A DNA stretch of 64,000 bases, taken from contig CAYWYS010000001.1 of NCBI GenBank assembly GCA_964462675.1, forward strand, positions 62,001 through 126,000, read 5' to 3'. How positions within the stretch are numbered: position 1 is the stretch's first letter; each line of letters opens with the position of its first letter. The notes under the pieces were generated by a model. It made no database searches and was not told the DNA's origin. It was given only the letters and a program-made list of their open reading frames with translations. The position numbers were made by a program, and so were the translations under genes. This document shows positions 29,125 through 37,564 of the stretch, piece after piece. Source of the stretch: XN24 sp964462675. GTDB lineage: Bacteria > Pseudomonadota > Gammaproteobacteria > Steroidobacterales > XN24.

Positions 29125-30027
29125 CTACCTCTGGTCGCCGGCCTGGCCCGAGATCTTCAGCACATAGGCGGCCATCAGGCGCGCCTGCTGCTCGCCGAGA
29201 ATCGGCAGCTGTGCCGGCATGTTGTTCTGGCGTCCCTTGGTGATCGTCTCCGCGATGACCCGCCGGTCGGCACTGTACAGCCAGCTGCCATCGGTCAGGT
29301 TCGGTGCGCCGAGCGCGGTCATGCCGGTGCCGTCCATGCCGTGGCAGGCGCCGCAGATCGCCCACATCGGCGCCGCCGCCGCGGCCATGTCCGCATCATG
29401 CTCGAGCCCCGAGAGGCTGCGGACGTACTCGACCATCTGCGCCACGCCGCGCTCGCCGCCGAGCGTGTCGCCCATCGGCGGCATCATGCCCATGCGGCCG
29501 TTCTTGATGCTGGCCAGGATGGTTTCCGCATCGTTGCCCCACAGGTAATTGTCGTGGGTCAGGTTCGGGAAACCGGGCGCGCCGCGGCCGTCCGAGCCGT
29601 GACACTGGGCGCAGCGGTTGCCGAAGATGTTGCCGGCCGCCGCCATCGCATCGGGATTGCGCGCCAGCTCCTCGAGTCCCAGGCCATCGAAGCGCGCGAA
29701 AAACTCCGCCTGGCGCGCCTCGATGCGCTCGACTTCGGCCCGGTACTGGCCGTCCTGCGACCAGCCGAGCACGCCCTGGAAGTTGCCGAGCCCCGGGAAC
29801 AGCACCAGGTAGATGATCGAGAACACGACCGTCAGGTAGAACAGCCACAGCCACCAGCGCGGCAGCGGGTTGTTGTATTCCCGCAGGTCGCCGTCCCAGA
29901 CGTGGCCGGTCGTGTCCGAGGCCTTCTCGCCCGGGCTCATTCTCGAGGTCATCCACAGCAGCCAGACCGCGCCGACGATGTTGGCCACGGTCAGCACGAT
30001 GATCCATCCGCTCCAGAAACTGCTCAT
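29125..30027 (-). CDS. ccoP: cbb3-type cytochrome c oxidase subunit III (diheme)
   Basis: A 300-residue diheme cytochrome c subunit passing electrons to the CcoN/CcoO core. N-terminal helices (VLTVANIVGAVWLLWM, LWLFYLTVVFSIIYLVLF) anchor it, and two heme motifs, CAQCHGSDG and CGACHGMDG, lie at roughly residues 138-142 and 225-229, each followed by a Met ligand region. It overlaps ccoQ by four bases. Confidence 0.97.
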   Translation of the reverse strand: MSSFWSGWIIVLTVANIVGAVWLLWMTSRMSPGEKASDTTGHVWDGDLREYNNPLPRWWLWLFYLTVVFSIIYLVLFPGLGNFQGVLGWSQDGQYRAEVERIEARQAEFFARFDGLGLEELARNPDAMAAAGNIFGNRCAQCHGSDGRGAPGFPNLTHDNYLWGNDAETILASIKNGRMGMMPPMGDTLGGERGVAQMVEYVRSLSGLEHDADMAAAAAPMWAICGACHGMDGTGMTALGAPNLTDGSWLYSADRRVIAETITKGRQNNMPAQLPILGEQQARLMAAYVLKISGQAGDQR

Positions 30028-30203
30028 CGCGATTCCCCATTCTCAGGCGTGCTTTCCGGACCGCGCTGGTCCTCCTCGAGCGGGAGGTTCGCGGCCTCGT
30101 TGAAGTCCTTGTGCCGGCGGCTGCTCCAGGCCCAGTACACGACGCCGATGAACGCGACCATCAGCGCCAGGGTCCAGTAGAGGTGCAAGCTGCTCTGCGT
30201 CAT
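30024..30203 (-). CDS. ccoQ: cbb3-type oxidase subunit CcoQ/FixQ
   Basis: A 59-residue single-helix protein (LYWTLALMVAFIGVVYWAW) followed by SSRRHKDFNEAANLPLEED, the CcoQ pattern; it stabilises the oxidase. It starts at ATG 30203, two bases after ccoO, and its stop overlaps the ccoP start as ATGA. Confidence 0.92.
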   Translation of the reverse strand: MTQSSLHLYWTLALMVAFIGVVYWAWSSRRHKDFNEAANLPLEEDQRGPESTPENGESR

Positions 30204-30205
30204 TC

Positions 30206-30814
30206 CTAGCGACCCCGGCCCAGGTTTGTGCCGAGGCCCTGCAGGTAGGCGATCACGGCGTCCATCTCCGTTTTACCGCCGACCGCGCCGGCGATGCCGG
30301 CGATGTCCTCGTCTTCATAGGGATGGCCGAGTCGGCGCAGCGCCAGCATCCGCCGCTCGACGCTGCGCGGGTTGAGCTCGCGCTGCTCGAGCCACGGGTA
30401 GGCCGGCATGTTGGACTCCGGCACCAGCAGGCGCGGGTTGACCAGGTGCAACCGGTGCCACTCGTCGCTGTATAGCCCGCCGACCCGCGCGAGGTCGGGA
30501 CCGGTGCGCTTCGAGCCGAACTGGAAGGGCCGGTCGTAGACGGACTCGCCGGCGAGCGAGTAGTGCCCGTAGCGCTCGGTCTCCGCGCGGAACGGCCGGA
30601 TCATCTGCGAGTGGCAGCCGTAGCAGCCCTCGCGGATGTACACGTCGCGCCCTGCCAGCTGCAGCGCGGGATAGGGCTCGATTCCGGGCGCGGGGTCGCG
30701 CACCTGGGAGTCGAACACCAGCGGGACGATTTCCACCAGGCCGCCGACGCTGATCACCAGGATGACCAGCACCGCCATGAGCCCGACCTTTCTTTCGATG
30801 ATTTCGTGCTTCAT
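30206..30814 (-). CDS. ccoO: cbb3-type cytochrome c oxidase subunit II (monoheme)
   Basis: A 202-residue monoheme cytochrome c subunit. After an N-terminal helix (LMAVLVILVISVGGLVEIV) comes the heme site REGCYGCHSQMIRPF and the downstream WHRLHLVNPRLLVPESNMPAYPWL motif, with its Met ligand, characteristic of CcoO. It lies 12 bp after ccoN and 2 bp before ccoQ. Confidence 0.97.
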   Translation of the reverse strand: MKHEIIERKVGLMAVLVILVISVGGLVEIVPLVFDSQVRDPAPGIEPYPALQLAGRDVYIREGCYGCHSQMIRPFRAETERYGHYSLAGESVYDRPFQFGSKRTGPDLARVGGLYSDEWHRLHLVNPRLLVPESNMPAYPWLEQRELNPRSVERRMLALRRLGHPYEDEDIAGIAGAVGGKTEMDAVIAYLQGLGTNLGRGR

Positions 30815-30826
30815 GCCAGCCTCTCC

Positions 30827-32248
30827 CTAGTGCGCCGGGGCCATGACGGGGACCTCCACGGCCTTCGCGCCGCGGATGGTGCGCCAGGTATTCCAGCACA
30901 TGATCAGCATGCCGCCCAGGAACAGCAGGCCGCCGAGCAGGCGCACCCCGTAGAAGGGGTAGGACCGGGCGATGCTCTCGATGAAGGTGTAGGTCAGCGT
31001 GCCGTCCTCGTTCACGGCGCGCCACATCAGGCCCTGCATCACGCCGGCCATCCACATCGAGGCGATGTACAGCACCACGCCGATGGTGGACACCCAGAAG
31101 TGCACGTCGATGAGCTTGACGCTGTACATCTCCTTCCTGCCGAACAGGCGCGGCACCAGCATGTACACGCAGCCGATGGAGATCATCGCCACCCAGCCCA
31201 GCGCGCCGGAGTGGACGTGGCCGATGGTCCAGTCGGTGTAGTGGGACAGCGCGTTCACCGTCTTGATGGACATCATCGGTCCCTCGAAGGTCGACATGCC
31301 ATAGAAGGACAGCGAGACGATCAGGAACTTCAGGATCGGGTCGGTGCGCAGCTTATGCCAGGCGCCGGACAGGGTCATGATGCCGTTGATCATGCCGCCC
31401 CAGGAGGGCGCCAGCAGCATCAGCGAGAACACCATGCCGAGGGTCTGGGCCCAGTCGGGCAGCGTGGTGTAGTGCAGGTGGTGCGGGCCCGCCCACATGT
31501 ACAGCGAGATCAGCGCCCAGAAGTGCACGACCGACAGCCGGTAGGAGTAGATCGGCCGGCCCGCCTGCTTCGGCACGAAGTAGTACATCATGCCGAGGAA
31601 GCCCGCGGTCAGGAAGAAGCCCACCGCGTTGTGGCCGTACCACCACTGCACCATTGCGTCGACCACGCCCGAGTACACCGGGTAGGAATGCAGCGGGCTG
31701 GTCGGCAGCGCCAGGCTGTTCACGATGTGCAGCACAGCCACGGTGAGAATGAAGGCGCCGAAGAACCAGTTGGCCACGTAGATGTGCTTGACCTTGCGGA
31801 TGGCCATCGTGCCGAAGAAGACGACCGCGTAGGCGACCCAGACCGCGGCGATGAGGATGTCGATCGGCCAGATCAGCTCCGCGTACTCCTTGCCCTGGGT
31901 GAGGCCCAGCGGCAGGGTGATCGCGGCGAGCACGATGACCGCCTGCCAGCCCCAGAAAGTGAAGGCGGCGAGCCCGCCGCCGAACAGCCGGACGTGGCAG
32001 GTCCGCTGGACCACGTAGTAAGAGCACGCGAACAGTGCGCTGCCGCCGAAGGCGAAGATCACCGCGTTGGTGTGCAGCGGCCGAAGCCGCCCGTAGCTCA
32101 GCCACGGCACGTCGAAATTGAGCGCGGGCCACATGAGCTGGGCCGCGATGATTACGCCCACCAGCATACCGACCACGCCCCAGACGATGGTCATGATGGT
32201 GAACTGGCGGACGACCTTGTCGTTATATGCGGCGCTTGCTGTCGTCAT
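30827..32248 (-). CDS. ccoN: cbb3-type cytochrome c oxidase subunit I (catalytic)
   Basis: A 473-residue catalytic subunit that reduces oxygen at a heme b/Cu centre. Twelve hydrophobic segments carry the conserved His ligands, e.g. LHTNAVIFAFGG, WYGHNAVGFF and HSGALGW. First gene of the cco cluster. It is preceded by an ompW terminator; no clean FNR box was found in the 180 bp upstream. Confidence 0.97.
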   Translation of the reverse strand: MTTASAAYNDKVVRQFTIMTIVWGVVGMLVGVIIAAQLMWPALNFDVPWLSYGRLRPLHTNAVIFAFGGSALFACSYYVVQRTCHVRLFGGGLAAFTFWGWQAVIVLAAITLPLGLTQGKEYAELIWPIDILIAAVWVAYAVVFFGTMAIRKVKHIYVANWFFGAFILTVAVLHIVNSLALPTSPLHSYPVYSGVVDAMVQWWYGHNAVGFFLTAGFLGMMYYFVPKQAGRPIYSYRLSVVHFWALISLYMWAGPHHLHYTTLPDWAQTLGMVFSLMLLAPSWGGMINGIMTLSGAWHKLRTDPILKFLIVSLSFYGMSTFEGPMMSIKTVNALSHYTDWTIGHVHSGALGWVAMISIGCVYMLVPRLFGRKEMYSVKLIDVHFWVSTIGVVLYIASMWMAGVMQGLMWRAVNEDGTLTYTFIESIARSYPFYGVRLLGGLLFLGGMLIMCWNTWRTIRGAKAVEVPVMAPAH

Positions 32249-32335
32249 TGTCCTCTACCGGATGCCGAGGGGAATGGATGGGCGCCTAGAATACACGCCC
32301 GGAAAGCAATTTCGCGTGTCATCTGAACAGGACGC

Positions 32336-32358
32336 AAAAAGCCGCGCTCGGCGCGGCT
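32336..32358 (-). terminator. rho-independent terminator of ompW
   Basis: On the minus strand an 8-bp perfect stem (AGCCGCGC / GCGCGGCT, loop CGA) is followed by TTTTT. It lies about 70-90 bp beyond the ompW stop and before ccoN. Confidence 0.8.
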
Positions 32359-32367
32359 CCTTGCGCT

Positions 32368-32394
32368 CCGCCCGGGGCGATGCGCCCCGGGCGG
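32368..32394. repeat. GC-rich hairpin after ompW
   Basis: A perfect 11-bp inverted repeat (CCGCCCGGGGC / GCCCCGGGCGG) around a 5-base loop, between the ompW stop and its terminator. Possibly an anti-decay or second transcript-end structure; no T-tract. Confidence 0.6.
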
Positions 32395-32430
32395 TTGCGG
32401 TTCCCACGGGGCCCGTGCCCCGCGCCATCG

Positions 32431-33108
32431 TCAGAAGCGATAGGCCAGGTGAAGACCGTACACCCAGGGCTCGACGTCCACGTCGGCCTTGGTGAAGTTC
32501 GCGCCGTCCACGAGCAGCGTGGCATCGGTGCTGATGTCGATCCAGCGCACGTTCGCATTCAGGTACCAGTTGTCCTTCAGCTTGACGTCGAAGCCCGCCT
32601 GCGCGGCGATGCCGAAGGAAGTGCTGTCCACATCGATGCCCGTGGTGACGCCGAGCAGATCGTCCGCCGCCCGCAGGCCGGCTTCCTTGCTCGAGTCCGT
32701 GAACCATGTGAAGTTCAGGCCGAGACCCACATAAGGCTGGAAGGTGCTGCGCGGCATGAAGTGGTAATTCAGGCTGAGCGTCGGCGGCAGGTGCGTGACG
32801 GTCGCGGCCGTGCCAGGCAGACCCTCCACCGAGATGTCGTGCTCGTAGGGCAACGCGGCAAGCAGCTCGATACCCCAGTTCTCGGTGTACATGTAGGTGA
32901 TGTTGAAGGTGACGCCCCACTGGTCGTCCACGTCGATCCGCTGGCTGCCGAGGCCCACGGCGCTCAGGTCGAAGCTGCCATTGTTGCTCTTCGGGTCGAC
33001 GTTGCTGCCGCCGATGCGGAAGATCCAGTCGCCGGCCTCGTGCGCGTAGGCCGGCGCGGCCAGCCCGAGGGCCGCCGCGAGTACAAGTGCTGAAGCCAAA
33101 GTACGCAT
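32431..33108 (-). CDS. ompW: OmpW family outer-membrane protein
   Basis: A 225-residue outer-membrane porin-like protein. A signal peptide (ALVLAAALGLAAPAYA, cleaved near residue 22) precedes eight or so amphipathic strands, with the family pattern WIFRIGGSNVDPKS near the N-terminus and a C-terminal Phe (LAYRF) for barrel insertion. OmpW in enteric bacteria is induced in low oxygen, and here an FNR-type palindrome is centred about 41 bp before the predicted transcription start. Confidence 0.92.
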   Translation of the reverse strand: MRTLASALVLAAALGLAAPAYAHEAGDWIFRIGGSNVDPKSNNGSFDLSAVGLGSQRIDVDDQWGVTFNITYMYTENWGIELLAALPYEHDISVEGLPGTAATVTHLPPTLSLNYHFMPRSTFQPYVGLGLNFTWFTDSSKEAGLRAADDLLGVTTGIDVDSTSFGIAAQAGFDVKLKDNWYLNANVRWIDISTDATLLVDGANFTKADVDVEPWVYGLHLAYRF

Positions 33109-33146
33109 GATTAAACTCCCATGCTTTGTCGTTGAATTTGCATGGA

Positions 33147-33152
33147 ATTCTA
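33147..33152 (-). promoter_or_regulatory. candidate -10 element for ompW
   Basis: TAGAAT on the minus strand, 39 bp before the ompW ATG. The transcription start it predicts (about 33140) places the FNR-like palindrome at about -41. Confidence 0.5.
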
Positions 33153-33171
33153 AGCACGCGCCCAGCCTTGC

Positions 33172-33189
33172 AATTGACCTGCGTCAATT
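33172..33189. promoter_or_regulatory. FNR-like palindromic operator
   Basis: A perfect palindrome AATTGAC-CTGC-GTCAATT; the core TTGAC-N4-GTCAA fits the FNR consensus TTGAT-N4-ATCAA except for the two inner bases. It lies in the 180-bp gap between ompW and fnr and is best placed for ompW activation. Confidence 0.75.
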
Positions 33190-33288
33190 CTGGGCTGCGG
33201 TCTTCCGAAGGGTAAATAGGTGCTTTTACTAGCCTGCCGGACGCAAGTCTTTGTTTACAATGTAGACAGGGTCCAAAAGGGGGTTGGG

Positions 33289-34062
33289 GTGATTGCCGAT
33301 CGTTCGTCCAACGTGATCAGCATCGCGCACCTGCGGCAGAGCTGCCGGAGTTGCTCGCTGCGCGACCTGTGCCTGCCGTTGGGCCTGGATGCGGAGGACA
33401 TGCAGAAGCTCGAGGCGGTCGTGCACACGCGCGGGCCGATCCGCAGCGGCGAGCACCTCTTCCGGGAGGGCGACAACTTCCAGGCGCTGTACGCCGTCAA
33501 GAGCGGGGCGCTGAAGACCTATACGATCGACAGCCAGGGGCGTGAGCACGTGCTCGGCTTCCATATCGCCGGCGAACTCGCCGGCCTCGACGGCATCCAC
33601 TCGGGCCGCAACCGCTGTAATGCCGTGGCCCTGCAGACCAGCTCGGTGTGCGCGCTGCCGTTCGCCCGGCTCGAGCAGCTGATTCACGACGTGCCAGGGC
33701 TGCAGACCCAGATCCTGCGCATCATGAGCCGCGAACTCTCGGCCAGCGCGCAGCTGGCGACCGAACACAGTGCCGAGGAGCGCCTCGCGGGCTTCCTCGT
33801 CAGCCTCTCGCGCCGCAACGCGCGGCGCGCCCTGTCGCCGACGCATTTGTCGCTGCCAATGCCGAGGCGCGACATCGCCAGTCACCTGCGGCTTGCGACC
33901 GAGACTGTCAGCCGCCTGTTTGCCCGGTTCCAGGAGGAGAACCTCGTCGCCGTGCGTCGTCGCGAGGTCGAGATCCTGGACATGGGTGCGCTCGAGGCCC
34001 TCGGCGCTCCCTTCGATATCGATGGTGACGGCGGCCGGCGTCGGAGTCCCCAGTCGAGGTAA
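33289..34062 (+). CDS. fnr: oxygen-sensing transcriptional regulator FNR
   Basis: A 257-residue CRP/FNR-family regulator. N-terminal Cys19, Cys22 and Cys28 (CxxC then five residues to C) and a distal Cys110 (RNRCNAV) provide the four ligands of an oxygen-labile 4Fe-4S cluster, as in E. coli FNR. A cNMP-like sensor domain and a C-terminal helix-turn-helix (RRDIASHLRLATETVSRLFARF) follow. I start at the GTG at 33289, preceded by AAAAGGGGG; an upstream GTG at 33220 would add residues unlike any FNR. It lies 5 bp before the uspE-like gene, an arrangement also seen in E. coli. Confidence 0.95.
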   Translation: MIADRSSNVISIAHLRQSCRSCSLRDLCLPLGLDAEDMQKLEAVVHTRGPIRSGEHLFREGDNFQALYAVKSGALKTYTIDSQGREHVLGFHIAGELAGLDGIHSGRNRCNAVALQTSSVCALPFARLEQLIHDVPGLQTQILRIMSRELSASAQLATEHSAEERLAGFLVSLSRRNARRALSPTHLSLPMPRRDIASHLRLATETVSRLFARFQEENLVAVRRREVEILDMGALEALGAPFDIDGDGGRRRSPQSR

Positions 34063-34067
34063 GAGAA

Positions 34068-35021
34068 ATGAGCCCTGCTGCCGTCTCCCCCGTGCTCGTG
34101 GTCATGGACCCGGCGGACGCGGAGGGTTACGCGCTGGCACGCGGCCGCCGCATCGCCGGGGCGCTCGGCGCACCCTTGGAACTGTTCGCCTGTGAGTTCG
34201 ACCAGGCGATGGAAGGCAGCCATTTCCGCGTGACGGAACGGCTGGAGGCAGCGCGGGATGCGCGGGTGGCAGCACGGCATGCCTGGCTCGAATCGGAGGC
34301 CGTCCCGTTGCGCGCGCAGGGCCTGTCGGTGCACACGTCGGTGGTCTACGCCAACCCGCGCCATGAAGCGGTCGCGCGCCAGGCACTGGCGTCGAATGCC
34401 GGACTCGTCGTCATGCGCACGCACTACCACGAGTGGCTGGCGCGTGCGACGCTGAGCGCTGCCGACTGGCAACTGATCCGCATCTGTGCGGCGCCGCTCT
34501 TGCTCGTCAAGCGCGGTGAGTGGCCCGACGGGCCCAGGCTGCTGGCTGCCGTCGATCCGAGCCACCGCGACGACCGGCATGCGCGGCTCGACCACGCGAT
34601 CCTGGATCTTGCGGAGCGACTGGGCGGCGCGCTGGGCGCCGAGACCTGGGTCGCGCACTGCATCTTCTCGATGGCCTCGCTGGAATCCGCTGCGGCGCTG
34701 GCGATGATGCCCGAGGCGCTCGGCGCCTCGCCGGAGGGCTACGCCGGCGAGCTGGTCCAGCAGCTGCGAGCGGCCGTGTTGCGCCTGCTCGATGGTCGCG
34801 GTATTCCGGCAGCAAACCTTCGTCTGGCAGAGGGACGCCCGGAGAAGGAACTCCCGCGGCTCGTCGACGAGCTCGGCATCCAGTTGCTGATCACGGGCGG
34901 CATCTCGCGGAGCAGGCTCGAACAGGTATTCATCGGCGGTACCGCCGAACGCTTGCTCGACCGCGTCGGCTGCGACCTGCTGGTCGTCAAGCCGCCCGGG
35001 TTCCGCTGCCCGATCGATTAG
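34068..35021 (+). CDS. uspE: universal stress protein, tandem UspE-like
   Basis: A 317-residue protein with two UspA domains (about 5-150 and 155-312). The second domain ends with GGISRSRLEQVFIGGTAERLLDRVGCDLLVVKP, close to the ATP-binding G-x2-G-x9-G-S/T motif; the first is degenerate. UspE is directly downstream of fnr in E. coli, and the gene order is kept here with a 5-bp gap. It supports stress and motility phenotypes elsewhere; here no direct evidence. Confidence 0.88.
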   Translation: MSPAAVSPVLVVMDPADAEGYALARGRRIAGALGAPLELFACEFDQAMEGSHFRVTERLEAARDARVAARHAWLESEAVPLRAQGLSVHTSVVYANPRHEAVARQALASNAGLVVMRTHYHEWLARATLSAADWQLIRICAAPLLLVKRGEWPDGPRLLAAVDPSHRDDRHARLDHAILDLAERLGGALGAETWVAHCIFSMASLESAAALAMMPEALGASPEGYAGELVQQLRAAVLRLLDGRGIPAANLRLAEGRPEKELPRLVDELGIQLLITGGISRSRLEQVFIGGTAERLLDRVGCDLLVVKPPGFRCPID

Positions 35022-35061
35022 CCTCGGCGACGGCAACCGGCTGCCGGCGACTTCGTGGCCG

Positions 35062-35138
35062 CGGCAGCGTGTCGGCACAGCCTCCCTTCGCTCGGAAATC
35101 TTTATCTCGCTCAGCGAGGCTGTGCCAACCCGCTGCCG
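35062..35138. repeat. long inverted repeat 1 (REP-like hairpin)
   Basis: Outer 8-bp arms (CGGCAGCG / CGCTGCCG), a symmetric 4/4 interior loop, then a perfect 11-bp stem (GGCACAGCCTC at 35074-35084 / GAGGCTGTGCC at 35116-35126) and a 31-base apical region. The apical sequence is, in reverse complement, similar to that of the neighbouring element. Confidence 0.75.
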
Positions 35139-35188
35139 CTGCGCCGTTGCCCGGCCTGCAGCGAGGCGCCGACTCAACCGACGCGGCA

Positions 35189-35263
35189 GCGGGCGGGGGA
35201 CGTCATGGGTCCGCTGCGCGAAGTTATTTTGAGCGAAGTGGACCCATGACGGCACGCGCCCGC
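35189..35263. repeat. long inverted repeat 2 (related to repeat 1)
   Basis: Outer 7-bp arms (GCGGGCG / CGCCCGC), a symmetric 5/5 interior loop, then a perfect 12-bp stem (CGTCATGGGTCC at 35201-35212 / GGACCCATGACG at 35240-35251) and a 27-base apical region including GCTGCGCGAAG and GAGCGAAGT. Same architecture as repeat 1 with entirely different stem sequences. Confidence 0.75.
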
Positions 35264-35412
35264 GGTCATGGCAATCGTCGGGGCGGGGCGGGCCTTGGCG
35301 CCGGCCGCCGAAATTTTGCTGCGGCAGCGATCTTTGGCAGACTTGCGCGGGTCGCGCGCCATGGCGCGCCGGCGACCGTAGCCCAGTGCCTGAAACAGGG
35401 AGCCTCGTGCCG

Positions 35413-37551
35413 ATGATCTCGAAAGTTAGCGTCGTCCTGCTGTGTGCCGTTGCCGCGTGTTCCCCTGTGCTGGCCCAGGAGGCTCGGCGGCCGATCACCC
35501 ACGAGGACCTGTGGCTGATGCCGCGCGTCGGCGCGCCGGCCGTCAGCCCGGACGGCAGGCATGCCGTGTTCCCGGTCGTCCAGCCGGCCTACGACAGCGA
35601 CCAGCAGGCGACGCACCTGTGGCTGGTGTCTACCGACAGCAAGCAGCCGCCGCGCCAGCTGACCTTCGCCCGCGGCAGCGAGTCCGGCCCGACCTGGAGC
35701 CCGGACGGGCAGCGGATCGCGTTCGCGGCGCGGCGCGACGGCGACCAGGCCGCGCAGATCTACGTGCTCGACCTCGCGACGGGCGGCGAGGCGCGCCCGG
35801 TGACTTCTATCAGCACCGGCGCGCGCCTGCCCCGGTTCTCTCCGGACGGTACCCGGATCGCCTTCACGAGCGACGTGCCGCCGGGCAGCGGCAACGATGC
35901 AGACAGCAAGCGCATCAGCGAAGAGGAGAAGGCGCGCAAGCATGAAGTGCTGACCTACACTGGCTTTCCGATCCGCAACTGGGATCGCTGGCTGCCGGAG
36001 CGCCAGCCGCGGCTGATGGTGCAGACCCTCGGCGAAGACGAGGCGGTTGACTTGCTGGCGGGCAGCGAGCTCGTCGCGCTGCCGGGCTTTGAGGGGCGCA
36101 GCACGCCCGGCGGCAGCGAGCTCGACGCGATCTGGGCGCCCGACGGCCAATCGTTGGTGTTCGTCGCGAGCCGCAATCGTGACCGGGCCGCATTCGCCTT
36201 CACGCACACCGATCTCTGGCAGGTGCCGGTCGCCGGTGGCGAGCCGCGGCGGCTGACCGGCGCCGACGGCCTCGAGGCCGGCGACAGCTGGAGCGTGCCG
36301 GCGTTCAGTCCCGACGGCCGCAGCCTGTACGCACTGCGCACCCCGCGCACCGGGCGCGTCTACAATTCGACGCAGCTGGCGCGCCTGAACTGGCCCGATG
36401 GGTCGTTCAACAGCCAGGTCACGCTGCCGGACGCGCGCGCGGTGCTCCAGTATTCGATTTCTCCGGACAGCCGCGAACTGTTCATGCTGTCCGACGACGC
36501 CGGCCACGTGAAGCTCTACCGTGCGAGCGCCCGTGGCGGCGAGGGGCGCCTGGCCTTCGACATGTCCGCGGGCATGTACAACAACATCTCCGGCGCGCAG
36601 CGCGGCGGCCAGCCCGTCCTCGTGGCGAATTTCGAGAGCTCGACCAGCCCGGCCGAAGTCGTGCGCATCGACCTGCGACGCGGCGGCCACGAGCCCCTGA
36701 GCAGCTTCGCCGTCGAGGCCGCGGCCGGCCTCGACCTGCAGCCGCCGGAGCATTTCTGGTTCGAGAGCAAGCGCGGCGCGCGCATTCACAGCATGCTGGT
36801 CAAGCCCGCCGGCTTCGACCCGCAACGGCGCTACCCGTTGTTCGTCGTGATCCACGGCGGGCCGCACCTGATGTACCGCGACTATTTCTTCCTGCGCTGG
36901 AACTATCACCTGCTCGCCGGCACCGACCATGTCGTGCTGCTGACCAACTACACCGGTTCGACCGGCTTCGGCGAGGCCTTCGCCCAGGCCATCCAGGGGG
37001 ACCCCTTGCGCGGCCCGGCCGAGGAGATCAACCAGGCGGCCGACCAGGCGATCGCGCGCTACTCGTTTATCGATGGCGAGCGGCAGTGCGCCGGCGGCGC
37101 CAGCTATGGCGGGCACCTCGCCAACTGGTTGCAGGGGTCCACGGATCGTTACCGCTGTCTCATCAGTCACGCCGGGCTCGTGAACCTCGAAAGCCAGTGG
37201 GGTACCAGCGACATCGCGTTTTCCCGCGAGGCGAATCTCGGCGGCCCGCCGTGGGAACTCGCCGAGGTCTGGCAGGAGCAGAACCCGATCCGCTTCGCCG
37301 CGAACTGGCGCACGCCGACGCTGGTGACGATCGGCAAGCTCGATTACCGGGTGCCGTTGAACAATGCGCTCGAGTACTGGACCGCGCTGCAGCGCCAGCG
37401 GGTCGAGAGCCGGCTGCTCGTCTACCCGAACGAGAATCACTGGATCCAGAACGGCCACAACAGCCGGCATTTCTACGGCGAGATCGCCGCGTGGCTGGAA
37501 CGGTGGCTGCTGGCACAGGGGGACACTGCTACCGGGGACACTGCTCCATAG
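35413..37551 (+). CDS. S9 family (prolyl oligopeptidase-type) exported peptidase
   Basis: A 712-residue secreted or periplasmic serine peptidase. Signal peptide (VSVVLLCAVAACSPVLA), an N-terminal beta-propeller (about 30-440) with repeated PDG/SPDG blades, then an alpha/beta hydrolase domain with the triad Ser564 (GGASYGGH), Asp644 (GKLDYRVP) and His676 (NENHW). This is the acylaminoacyl-peptidase/DPP-like type. The ATG at 35413 gives the best signal peptide. The gene ends within a hairpin that it shares with the next gene as a bidirectional terminator, preceded by a tandem coding repeat (GDTATGDTAP). Confidence 0.93.
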   Translation: MISKVSVVLLCAVAACSPVLAQEARRPITHEDLWLMPRVGAPAVSPDGRHAVFPVVQPAYDSDQQATHLWLVSTDSKQPPRQLTFARGSESGPTWSPDGQRIAFAARRDGDQAAQIYVLDLATGGEARPVTSISTGARLPRFSPDGTRIAFTSDVPPGSGNDADSKRISEEEKARKHEVLTYTGFPIRNWDRWLPERQPRLMVQTLGEDEAVDLLAGSELVALPGFEGRSTPGGSELDAIWAPDGQSLVFVASRNRDRAAFAFTHTDLWQVPVAGGEPRRLTGADGLEAGDSWSVPAFSPDGRSLYALRTPRTGRVYNSTQLARLNWPDGSFNSQVTLPDARAVLQYSISPDSRELFMLSDDAGHVKLYRASARGGEGRLAFDMSAGMYNNISGAQRGGQPVLVANFESSTSPAEVVRIDLRRGGHEPLSSFAVEAAAGLDLQPPEHFWFESKRGARIHSMLVKPAGFDPQRRYPLFVVIHGGPHLMYRDYFFLRWNYHLLAGTDHVVLLTNYTGSTGFGEAFAQAIQGDPLRGPAEEINQAADQAIARYSFIDGERQCAGGASYGGHLANWLQGSTDRYRCLISHAGLVNLESQWGTSDIAFSREANLGGPPWELAEVWQEQNPIRFAANWRTPTLVTIGKLDYRVPLNNALEYWTALQRQRVESRLLVYPNENHWIQNGHNSRHFYGEIAAWLERWLLAQGDTATGDTAP

Positions 37552-37563
37552 AGCAGTGTCCCC
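37534..37563. terminator. bidirectional terminator hairpin containing the S9 peptidase stop codon
   Basis: A perfect 13-bp inverted repeat (GGGGACACTGCTC / GAGCAGTGTCCCC) with a CATA loop and the stop TAG in the loop. It separates convergent genes and is preceded by a 13-base tandem copy of its left arm (37519-37531). Confidence 0.7.
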
Positions 37564-37564
37564 T

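Larger units (their letters stand above)
35022..35412. other. 391-bp intergenic region with two long hairpins
   Basis: After uspE the region contains two similar structured elements (annotated separately) and no credible gene. The last 120 bp before the S9 peptidase is GC-rich with no obvious promoter; the peptidase start has CAGGGAG upstream. Confidence 0.7.

Noticed and set aside
32249..32430. An FNR box for ccoN
   Set aside because: No TTGAT-N4-ATCAA-like sequence was found in the gap; only the terminator hairpins.
35062..35263. The paired hairpins as integron attC sites
   Set aside because: The conserved core sites of attC (GTTRRRY and its partner) are absent and no integrase or cassette array is near.
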